A model generated the notes under the pieces. That model was not told the origin of the DNA. It saw only the letters and a program-made list of their open reading frames with translations, and did no database searches. From Glandiceps talaboti (lineage: Eukaryota > Hemichordata > Enteropneusta > Spengelidae): 64,000 bases of DNA. Shown here in pieces: positions 19,655 through 31,500 of this stretch (positions are counted from its first letter, which is position 1; every line of letters begins with the position of its first letter). The stretch covers positions 14,781,592-14,845,591 of the forward strand of contig NC_135554.1 of the NCBI RefSeq assembly GCF_964340395.1. Direction: 5' to 3'. The position numbers and the translations under genes were made by a program.

Positions 19655-19970
19655 AAAGACTAGCCAATCAGTGACTACTACAAAGGCTGGCCAATTAATG
19701 AGTCATGTACAAAGGCTGGCCAATCAGTGGGCAACTCATACGAAGACTGATCATCGAAAACTGTCCATTCATTGACTAAGTTACACATACACTAGCCAAT
19801 CAGATCAGAGCCTTCATAACTCACAGACTGGTCAATCAGTGATGGGGGACATACAAAGACTGACCAATCAGTGGCAATGTTACTCACAGACTGGCCAATC
19901 AGTGGAGTCATACAAAGAGTAACCAATCAGTGGCAACGTTATTTACAGACTGGCCAATCAGTGAAGATGT
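19655..19970. repeat. Degenerate repeat of about 30-35 bp carrying CCAAT motifs
   Basis: Around nine units of the type ACAAAGACTGGCCAATCAGTG. Eight keep CCAAT and several match the NF-Y type core GGCCAATCAG. Whether NF-Y binds is inference; the array may simply be a minisatellite whose unit happens to contain the motif. Confidence 0.8.
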
Positions 19971-21919
19971 ATCAGTGGTAGAAAAAAACAGTGATGTCAA
20001 AATGTGGACACTCACATGTATTGTAAAGATTCTGAATTGTGGCACTCTATGGTATAAATTCTATTGCTTGTTGATACACAAATACAAATAATTTACAGTT
20101 GATTCTTTAAAAGTAACACCTAAACTAAACCCTTTATTTGTATCTCCCTCTTATCAGTACTGAACTACACATTTTATTTTTATCTTCTTCTTTCTTCTAT
20201 CAAGCAGATACATTACAAAATAGTGTTCTGTACATTTAGCAATGATTTACTAGACTAAAAGTTCTACAGTAATTACAGGCCTGCTGCTCATTTCATATCC
20301 TTCTTACATTATCCCGTTTATAAAGAAAATCTACAATCACCTCAGCTGTGCAAAATAATGTGTGTTTTTTATATATATGTATACATAAACTGTATACCAG
20401 TTCAAAAGATTTACAAAGGGAAGTAGATATATTTTTTAAATTAAGAAACAAGTCTAGTATATCATAAATGTGATCATCATATCTTTCCTACATTGTCTCC
20501 CTGTATTGTACTATACAAGGAAAGGTCAGTTTTGATAAAAAATATATGTCCATCCCTAACTCTAGAAACACGTAACTCACTGAAATGCATGATATAATAC
20601 TAGACAATTTCACAAATGTTCATGCCATGGTTGCTCTTACAACAGCTAAGAAGTCAACGTAGCTGAAAACATAAACCGTTGACAAGAATCAAACAAATCA
20701 TCGCTGAGAGTCTTGTCACTTCCCCACAGGTCATCAGCTGTTATTTGTTGAATTCAGTGGTTTGAGTGAGCATCATGATCTGTGTTTCGATACCAATAGC
20801 TATATTTCAAGAATAGTGATGTAAATCATATATACCACGTATGATTAATTTATATCGCTTATGGTTGATACATATTATCTATGGTTGATCTATTGTTGAT
20901 CTGTGTTCAAATTAATCTACATGGTCTATAGTATTTGTTGTCATGTTGTCTTCCAACATCAGAAACCTGATTGGCTGGGTCCTGCCCCATTTCATCTACA
21001 CCAACTCTAAATCTTTAAGACTGCACCATGGATTTATTGGTAAGCATACGTGTAGTACGACTGCAAGAAATCAACAAAAACACATACAAATAGTTAGTTT
21101 CATACACAACATTATGATATCAACAGCATACACAGCTGTAGATAAGAATAACTGTGATGTACAACGGGAGTAAAAGGAATGCCATTTTAGTATCAGTTGG
21201 TTTAATTAGAGACTCATCTCGTGTTGTATTATATGGTAACCAATAATATAAATGAGAGTACTGCAGTATATTTAACACTATGTACCACTACATGGTCTTT
21301 TGGTTTATCACAGCTCTGCCTTATCATTTCCAAACATAACAGTGTAACAGAGTCACAGGTAACCATGTACTTCATCCTGTCTGACACAGATTTCCTTCAA
21401 AGAAGTACAACTGTTGTGAGTTAGATCAAAACCGTTCCTTCCATTTAGTATGTATTGTGCATCTAATCAATTTCTACAACTGCTACACTTTTCCCCAATG
21501 TTGATTTCCATCAAATAGTTTGCCTTGGTTTCGTTAAATTGCAATAGGGTTCTCCAAAGAGTAATGCTGGAGTTCTGGGAAACTTTCATGAAAATGTCAC
21601 TACATTGTTAAGTTTGTTTCATAATTACAGAGTGAAACCAACTACTGACTCTATAATCCCATGTTGTAAAATCACATGGCCCCCACTGTGGCTTAATTAG
21701 AATTTTCCCCAAACGAGAGACTATGGATTACTTCTTTTGTAAGTGTGGAAAATATACTCTGTGAATGTAATCACCCAGAGAGAACCATGCTTTACACCTT
21801 ATATAACTGACTGCAATATGCTAGTATAGGTTACTTTCATTCATTACTTTAATAGTCACCCATGCATTATCGTATTTATACCTTACAATGTAATATATCA
21901 ACACCATGCATTTCTACAC

Positions 21920-21922
<3 letters not shown>

Positions 21923-21980
<58 letters not shown>
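21923..21980. repeat. (TG)n microsatellite
   Basis: About 28 TG units. Confidence 0.97.
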
Positions 21981-21982
<2 letters not shown>

Positions 21983-22639
21983 GTAGTTCACAGTATGCAC
22001 ATTAGTTTAACTGTCATACAACTGCTTCAACTGCATATCAAAATAGGATGTAGGAAAAGATAACATTTGCATGGACATTTTACCACTTATCAAAATACAA
22101 ATGTGATATCAATATCTGCTGAATATTTATTATACAGGTTACTACGTTTTTAAAACTTTGACAATTACACTACTAGATCATGATGCAGTTTGCGGCACTA
22201 GGATGACATGAAGGCAATGATAGTGATGACAGTATCGACACTAGTGATGATGATGACATGATGATGATCATGATGATAACAATGGCAAACAAATGGATGA
22301 AGTTGACAAGCCATCTGTCCTAGGTTTGATTGCTATGAAGCAGTAGTTTAACAGAGTACATGAAATTCATTCATCAGTATTACTCTGCAATGTGTAAATG
22401 TTGACTCAGTAACATAGGCTGAAGATTAGTCTCTCCCATACATCTCCTCTATAAAATGAGACACTAATCTTTCATTCTATGAGTTTACAGACTGTTGGCT
22501 AGGTAGGTATGAAGTCCTTGGAAGGGTCTTACGATTACAATGTATATACAACTCTATGCTTTCTTATTATAATACTTATACAATTATACAAGAAACATAG
22601 GAGTGAAACCATCCCAAGGCTTTGTTATTCAGTTGCATG

Positions 22640-22740
22640 TAATACTAACTGATGGACCAATAGTGTTACAGTGACACGCCAAGGCTAAACTGATGGACCA
22701 ATGGTGCTACAGTGGGACTCCCAAGGCCTAACTGATGGAC
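22640..22740. repeat. Tandem duplication of about 45 bp
   Basis: CTGATGGACCAATAGTG and CTGATGGACCAATGGTG, followed by related CAGTG...CCAAGGC sequence, then a partial third copy CTGATGGACTATG. Confidence 0.8.
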
Positions 22741-23529
22741 TATGTGCATATCTGCCATACTAACCAACAGTCTGTGACAGTGTGAATGAGTCACCCAAAC
22801 ATTACAAATGTACCTCACTTTCATTATTAATTCTGGTAATATTACTGCATCAAATTACATTTATGATAATGATGAAACATCAACAATACATCTGAAAATA
22901 AGATTGACATTAACACAAAGAATTGATCATTCTCTTGGATAACTCTACAATCTTTTTCATAAACTTTTTGTAAATTCCCCAAAAGCAAATCATGGCATGA
23001 TCCCAATTTACTGATTAAAATTTGCAGCCAAATGGTAAAATGTAGCATTTCAAAGTCAAAGTGGCACAAGTGAAGTGACACAAATCAATATTTCATGTTC
23101 CACTGCTAAACAGCCGAGTAGTATACGAATATGAACTTGTAGTTTATCTATCTGAGAAAGATCAAACCATTTGAGTTATCTGTAATGATGATATAAAGAT
23201 GAACACAAAGTTACATGTAATAGATCCAGCATCTTACACTGTGCCATAATCTTGTGAACTGGTAGTGCTGGTGACAATTATCTTATAAACTGCATGAGTA
23301 GGTTTGATATGTGCTGGTGAAAGACAAGTGTTGATAGGTGTGTGTGTGCTTGAGATGATTTGTTTGTGCTGAGTGCACTTAGTGAAGAAATCAGAACATA
23401 AAGAGGAGACATAAACACATCACACATGGAATGCCAGATGGGCAACAAAGGGGACAGAACTTGACATGAATGGAAATGACATGAAACATGACAACGATTG
23501 GTTGACCAAGGGTAGGGAGGGAAGGGAAC

Positions 23530-23583
23530 TCACCGACGATCTTGATACAAATAATCATATTCCCCGTACAGATCTTGGATTAC
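23530..23583 (-). CDS. CDC14: CDC14 exon q (terminal)
   Basis: After [24 protein letters not shown] and TGA at 23530-23532. The stop overlaps a donor-like CG|GTGAGT, so an alternative form could splice on from here; no downstream exon was recognised. Confidence 0.75.
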   Translation of the reverse strand, partial: VIQDLYGEYDYLYQDRR

Positions 23584-25526
23584 CTGATGATACAAATTAA
23601 ATGAGTTTGTCATTGGGTTCCATCACAAGCTATGGATGGGGCAAACAAACCCTGTTATTATTTTGAAAGACAGGATTCGTTTCTTAATATTAGTTGATTT
23701 TATCATTGGTTCCATCACAACCTTTGGGTGAGACAAACAAATCTCGACATCATTCAGGATTCAATTTCTTATTTTTACCTTAGTTGATTTTATTGTTAGT
23801 TCCATCACAACCTTTGGGTGGGACAAACAAATCCTGTCATCATTCAAACTGACAGGATTCAATTTCTAGTATAAAAGTTGATTTTATTTTTCCACCACGA
23901 TCTATAAATGAACTGTGTATCAACCCTAATAGTTAAAGGCAGGATCTGCAATGATTACAACTCAAATTTGAAACTTGTAAATTAATTTATCTGAAAAATT
24001 ATTTGTTATATACTGATATGAAATGATTTGCAATTCTCATCTCACATCCAACATGTGTAACAAAACACGATAAGATATCATTAGATACAATTATATAATC
24101 TCAGCTAATCTTTTTGTAATCTTGTTTTTACCAACTGCACAGTTTTTTTTTTGTGAAGAAACAAATACCCCTTGGTAGAAAGTGGATTAACCTCAACAAT
24201 TAATGGAATCAGTACTGTATTCACTGATTTGAGATATTATGGAAAATATGACATATTTTGAACTCTTCCCATGTTTATTTTGATATGGTTTTGAATTTTG
24301 TTGGGTTTGTTCATTCTTTGTAACAGAAGGAGGATGACATTGAATACATCAAGAGTTGGAGGACATCTAGGACTATGGTAGGGGATGGGTCGTATTGGAT
24401 ATCAGAGTTTGAGGGGGTGTGATGTGTTCATCTTGGTGATGTAAAATAGATCTAAGTAGCTTGCTATGTTAGTAAATCCCATACCATTGCTGTAAGACAA
24501 TCAACGTGTTAGTATGTTATAGCACAAAATGGCACCACTATAATCGCTGGCAACAGCTTTTATTGCATGTATTAGTTAAAAGTTAGCACTTTCAAGGTAT
24601 AAAACACCCCATTTGATACCTGAAAGCAGCGTAGAAATCACAGCATTATTCATATGTGCAGTGTAGTCTTGTTAGTTTTTACAGAATGAATCTGGCTGTC
24701 AGACATGACACATCCTGGTACTTCACTGACAGCAAAGGTCATACATCCTGGTTTTCACTAACCCAAAGGTCACACATCCTGGCAGTTTCATGACCAACAG
24801 CTCAAACTAAACTATGTATGTACTACTCAAATTAATTACAATATCTTGATCCTGGTATAATATACATCAATATTATACTCATGTACATACATACATACAT
24901 ACATACAGATGAACATACACACATACAGATGAACATACATACATACAGATGAACATACACACATACAGATGAACATACACAAACACATACATACGTCCAC
25001 TTGTACAACAGTATCCTTTGTATCTACCTCACTAACTTATACACGATACATGTATGTCTACAATAAACCATTCATAACTTTCCTTCAATAGCTTTATTGT
25101 TATCTCGGTGTGTAACTTTGACCAAGTTTTATTATTTCAATCCTTGTCCAATACCAAGCTATAAAATCTTTGGGACTAGTGAAAACACACCATGCATTAT
25201 CTGTACCACTGTACTTGATGATGTCCAATGTCAGTCCACATGTATAAAGTGAGAAGTGATTATTCGTGTCTGCTAAATGAGCCATATTTTGACCAATGAG
25301 ATTGTACTCTAGTGAAGACTTCTGCATGAGATACTGTTATTGTTCAGGATATGAGGTGGTGGGGGTTGTGGACAGACAGAGAGAGATTAACAGTAGTGTA
25401 GAAAGATTAGTGAATTCACCACAAAGAACAGTAAAGCCATAGATAACACAGAGAGAATTAATATGTAGGCAAACACACCACAGCAACTCAAACTAAATCT
25501 GATTAATGGCATTTTTTGGCATGAAA

Positions 25527-25561
<35 letters not shown>

Positions 25562-28500
25562 AACAAATAAATAAATAAAACAAATAAATAAACAAATAAA
25601 CAAATAAATAAACAAAAAAACAAATAAATAAATAAATAAACTCAAAATCCCAACTTAGAAACCCAAGCATAAAAATGAAAATCACAGCAGACATGATTAG
25701 ATGAGGAAAGACTGTTGAGAACTTACTGGAGTGGATCTAGTGTGGTATTTGACTGGTACGGCTGTTGGGGAACTGTAAGTACTATCTGTGTTGATAGAAC
25801 TGTTATATTCTTTGCTAAGCCGCAATGAACTGAAAACAATACATGATATCATGGAGAGAGTCAGTGCACTCATACAGATAATAGCTTGATATCAAAGACA
25901 GAGCCAGTGATCAGATGGTACACTGAAAACTGTCTGTGATGTCACAGTCAGTGATGGTAAACTGAAAACTGTCTGTGATGTCACAGAAAACAGTCTGATA
26001 TCATCGAAAAAGAACAAAATTCTGTCATTATGAAGAAAGATACTGAATTATGAAGACACATGACAAGACCAGAAAATACCATGATGATAGTGAGTGAAAG
26101 CTTATGGTAATCTACATGATAATGACTTGGTTTTTTCACTTGTGCGTCTCCTTTCAGAGTATCTGAGTTTTGCAAGTTTAGGTTGGACTGATTGTATGTC
26201 ACATTGATTGTCTTCCTACGACTACTATAAGCCTATTTACAGTCTCAGTAATGTCACTCTAACCTATCCTGATGACTACGACATTATTCAGCCTACAATA
26301 ACTGATCATGTTGGTATAGTATATGAGAACGACGAATGCCAGGTAAAATCCATATTGTTGAAAAACTTCAGACTTCCAGCTTTAAGAATTGAATGTATAA
26401 CATATGATATGACTAACCATGTGATTAAAATTAAATCAAAACTGTGTGAAGTAGATTAGGAAAACTCTGATCTGGAGTGACACAAGTATAAATACCAAAC
26501 ATTCTTTTGTTTTGTTTGTGTGCTAATGATGAATGTTAGGGGTTTACCTGTAACGTTAATCAATGAATTAACATAAGTAGATTAAACTGACTAACAGATT
26601 ATGCATACATTGAATTAATCAAATATGAATGCATAGCCATGCTTCAAATAACAAATGTACTGGATGACAATTCAGTTAGTATAGTACATGCATCATTTGA
26701 TTGACTTTCATTATCACTTTGAAATCACAGACAACATATTTATACTGTTTGTTGTTTCTATGATGTGAATAAACTTAGCAACTGAACATTGCACACAACA
26801 ACAAACCGTACAACATCAGCAACTACAGAACAAAGTGATTTTAACTATTCCATTGTCTCAACAGCCATGCATGATTTTGAAATTTCTTTAATTTAATAAT
26901 GATATCATTTCATACACATTTCAAACATACTACACAACATGACCATGTATATTGCTGAAAATAGATGCATACATTTAGTAATATGTAAAGAACGTAATGA
27001 AATATTGTTTTCATCAGACACTCATGTTTAAGAAATCACAATGTTTATATCATTATGGATAACACAGATTCAATACATTTGTTGTAGAAAACACACATAA
27101 ATATGAATTGAAATAAACATCAATGGCCTTACCTTCTTAGTGCAGTATTACCAGCCCCACTGTGTCGAGTTGATCGTTTAGTAGATCCAATATGGACACC
27201 TGTGCTAGTGACTTTGGAAGACTTGAGTGGTGACATGGTACTTTGTGTGGCTGTAGAAGATGTCAGTCTGTGTGTATGAAACAAAGTCAGGTCAACTTCA
27301 TCAGATAGTGAGGAAATACTAATAAGGCTGTACAGTACAAAGACCTTGACTGACACTCAGCTGAGATGATAGATCACTTGGCTTTATAGTTTTAATTATT
27401 ACAATTTAAAAGTGGTTGTTATTCGACTTGAGATTTTTAAGGGGGAGATGCACAAAACCACGAGTTGAAGGATGATATACTTTCAAATCATTGTTTCCCA
27501 ACAATGAATAAAGTTTACACCATCAACCAATACATTATCTGTAATGTTTTTCTCTCTTCTATATTACCATTGTGTTGTGACATTTTACAACAGAGCTTCA
27601 TAGAAGAACCCGTGGTTGAAGGTTAAGTTTTTCCAACTATGTTCTGTTTGGTGACAGTGAGTAGGAAGAACTGACAACCACTAGAAATGGGCTGAAAACC
27701 ATGTAGGCCTGAAGAAAGTAGATCGTCAATTTCTGTAAAGCTTTGATAGGGACAGTGTCTCAATACAGAGACATACATGTATGTGGGCAAAGTAAACTGC
27801 AACTCACTGCAAAGAGACTACATACTACATCAATAAAAACTACATCATCAGTTTCATGCATAGTTATCATTCAATAAAAACATCAACAATGCTAGAATTC
27901 AGTATCAAAGCCAATAAACCAAAAATGAGATTCTGAAATGAGCAGATACTTAAGTATTAATTAACTTTCACCATTGTCAAGTAGACCCATAGTTAGTATT
28001 GATTAGTACTATGGTGGTATATGTATGCCCTGCGTATACCCAATGTGATGTCAAGTAGATATGGTTAAATCAATAGCAGCTACCTATATGTTATGATAAC
28101 TTACACATGTATATCTACACCATGTCAATCCCTTTAGAGTAGCACTGTCAGGGATAGTATATCATTAGACATAGCTGGTATGTTTTACATAGATAATGTT
28201 GTAGTATGAGTGGCAGTTTAGTAGAGATGGTATGTTTTACTGTAACGGTACATTGATGGTGTTGTAGTGTACCAGTAGCTTTGAGTGCAGTATATCATAG
28301 ATGGTATGTTATACATTGATAGTGTAGTAGTATAGCCATGAGTGATAATGTATAGATGGTGTGTGTTACATGTAATATCACTCAGTGTACAGTGATATAG
28401 TGTTGTAAAGTAGTTTTTCACTGACAGTACAGTACATGTATAGTTCGAACAGACTGTATGTTTTATTATCACTACATGGTTAGATAGGAGAGTAGTGAAG

Positions 28501-31500
28501 TGACAAGTTTGCTGTGTTACAATATAACCCTATACACTCTTACTGTTGTATTAATGTGAGCGTGGCAAGTGCAGCCTTTGGCCTATGAAATGCTTGTTGT
28601 GCTGTATTTTACTTGTTATCACGAAAATATGCCAGTTATTATGCCTACTTTTATACACTATGTATTTCAATATGACCAAAATACAATTCCGAGAAGTGAA
28701 ACACAAATTTTAAGTTCTGACAGAATGACTATTAAATTCTAGTTTCACATCCCACAAAACATTGATTTCCCATTCTTTGTACAGTACAGTTCTTGAAAGA
28801 ATTCCTGTCATATGTTGCCACAGCATTTTCTTAGGCAACTTTCTCAACACAATTCTACTACCTGACACTTGAAGAATGTATGAATAAAACAGAATCTAAA
28901 TCTAGTTTATGAGTTGAAACTCTTGTGAATTTCGCTAGACCTGTAAGGCTACCTAAAACTCCCTAAAGCAATACCCAGCAAAAGCATTAATTCCTCTGTA
29001 TTAGAGCACTTTATAGTCAGCAGGTTGGATGGAAACATGTCAAAACAACCTTTATTACACCCAGTAAGTCGCTAACAATTCCTACCATGAGAGTTCTAAA
29101 TATTACACCATTTCAATTTAAATGCACAAATGCAGTCCAGCAAGCAAACATCACCACAAAGGGATTTTTAGCTGAAAATGTTTCACTCAATAGCCATTCA
29201 GACCAAACATTTCAAACATTTCATAGATATTTCACAATTGTTCACGTGACCCTTGACCTTTCATCGCATAATACTTTCACCTAGAAATGTTGAAGAGAAG
29301 ACTGTCAAACACATTCATAGCGTTGTACATGGAGAGATAAATGGTGGAGGAGCCGGTATAATGTACATTGCAAGCTAACTAGTGGAGAGATAATGTACAT
29401 GAAAAGACTACTTTATGTAGTCATATATTCCTAGGAATATGAATTTCGTAGTTTCAGGGAATATGTCATGAAAATAGCTGGTTTCAGTTGGAATTGCATA
29501 AAGATTGCCTCTGCATTATCGTTTCTAAGTTTGGTAAACTTTACTTGTTCAGTTCATGTGCCCTATTTTAAGAATGTGGCTTACTCTGATATAAGCATTT
29601 TTCATCCCTATGTGATTGCATATCAGTTTACCGTTTCCAAATCCTTAAAATATTTGGTAAACTCAAGAGTTGCCATTCCAATCCAAAGTTGTAACCACCT
29701 CCATGTATCTGTCCATGGTACACAACAAAACACATAGAGGAAATACAAATGAAAGACAAGGTGTAAGGAAAGTATACTGGCATGGAAGGTGAAAGGTCAC
29801 ATGATTATGTCATGTGCTTACTTTTTAGATCCTCTAGTCCTGGTAGACCACGGCAAAGGTGACGTGTATCAGGAAAGGAAGGAAAGAAGAAGTTAATTAT
29901 TTGTGAAAAGTAGACAACAATTCAGTCTGTGAAGAAGTCCATGGCACTTACAAACTACCCTGTCAGTTTTTATTTTGAAATTAATACTTTGATAAAATTA
30001 ATTTACGAATCGATCCGCTTTCAATAGTTTTGTAGGTTTGTGCTACAAATCAAATTCTTATGCATTTGTCATTACTGAATCGTAAAAACATCAACAATTT
30101 GTAAACAGACCAGGTGTTATTTTCAACATGTGTTAGTAGCAGCAAATGAACAACACATGCTATCAATTAATTTGCATTTTTTAGTTCTCTGATTAGACTA
30201 CATGTAAGTACACTTCAAATCAAGCTGATGATAGTAATGCACCTAAAAACCATAGCAAGTTAGTTAGTTGTAGGGATAGTTAGTTGATGACTGCCATTAA
30301 AGACTTGTCAAGACTGTACCCCTGACTAAAAGTCACACCAAGGTAGATGAGGAAAGAGATACAGAGCGACAAGAGATAGAGAGGATGTAATCTAGATACA
30401 TAGTATCAAAACAAAACAATTGGTAATATACAATTTGACATTGTCCCGACGACTCAAAAAAACAAGTCTCAGACACAAATTAAAATTTAGATTTTTAGGA
30501 CACAAAAACCATTGACTGTCTATAACACAACACATGCCTTGTAATATGGGATTGATTTCTTATCAATATATGGATAGGATTGATTCATCATACAAGATCA
30601 GTCACTTACTACCTCATCACCTTTACAGCCAGGTGGTTCCATGTTGTAAGTCATTGCAAGCAAGTACATTTCCGTACTGAGTGACAAAATGGTTTTTTCA
30701 AAGCAGAGTTTAGTCCAAAAGCTTTCATTTGTAACTGGTACTTTTCATTGGTATTAGTTCTCTGAATGCCTCATTACACTCAAAGTGGTACTGCAGTTGT
30801 GTTATTGTATTATGTAGTAGTTGCCCATCTCCACAAACCTTTTAGGGGATATTACATTACTTGTTCTCCCCGTTTTACTACAATAGTCACATACATACAG
30901 ACTAGATTCTAATATGGACTGAGGAGGATCAAAGGCTCCTTATCAACTGTACTACCTGAATAGTTTCAAATTGAAACTGACAACTTGTTTGTATAAAAGG
31001 CTATGTTTCAATCCCTGGTGACTGCATTAATGTTATCTTATCAGTGGGGCCATATGGATTACATAGGATCATTCTTTCATTCTGAATCAACTTTTCTATA
31101 GCTCTGTCAGATAACTGCTTTTCACATGAAAAGTTTAATCCTAACTTGGCATTGGCTTTTAGCAAAACATGTGAAGCGGTCTAACCATTCACCACTACTA
31201 CTGTACAATACAACAATCTGGCGTTTGACAAATGATAAAGTTGGTCAACTGATAGCCAAAACATAGCTGGTAGGTAAACTGCTATTGAAAGCATAGACTA
31301 CTCATTTTGTTTGTTATTACAAAGTTTACTACTTATATTACAAGTCAATACAATATCAACTTGTCTGTCATACTACCAAACAATACAAAATTGACTGGTC
31401 ATATTGTTTGTAAAAATTATTTTGCTAGTCAAGAAAAAGTTAACTCATCATATTGCTAGTTCAAACAATATTAACTGGCTATAGTCAACTAATAGTACTG

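Larger units (their letters stand above)
15676..23529. other. Region between the convergent AOPEP and CDC14 3' ends
   Basis: 7.85 kb without a coding exon. It should contain the AOPEP 3' UTR at the left and the CDC14 3' UTR at the right. It holds a hairpin (16156-16279), a 40-bp satellite (about 16701-17480), (CT)n (19594-19633), a CCAAT-containing repeat (19655-19970), (TG)n (21923-21980) and a 45-bp duplication (22640-22740). The stretches 17520-19590 and 20000-21920 look unique. Confidence 0.7.
23584..25726 (-). other. CDC14: CDC14 intron before the terminal exon
   Basis: Contains a 90-bp tandem repeat beside the acceptor (23603-23905), a CATCCTGG repeat (24716-24800), an ACATACAGATGA array (24884-24998) and (AAAT)n (25525-25640). 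No exon seen. Confidence 0.7.
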
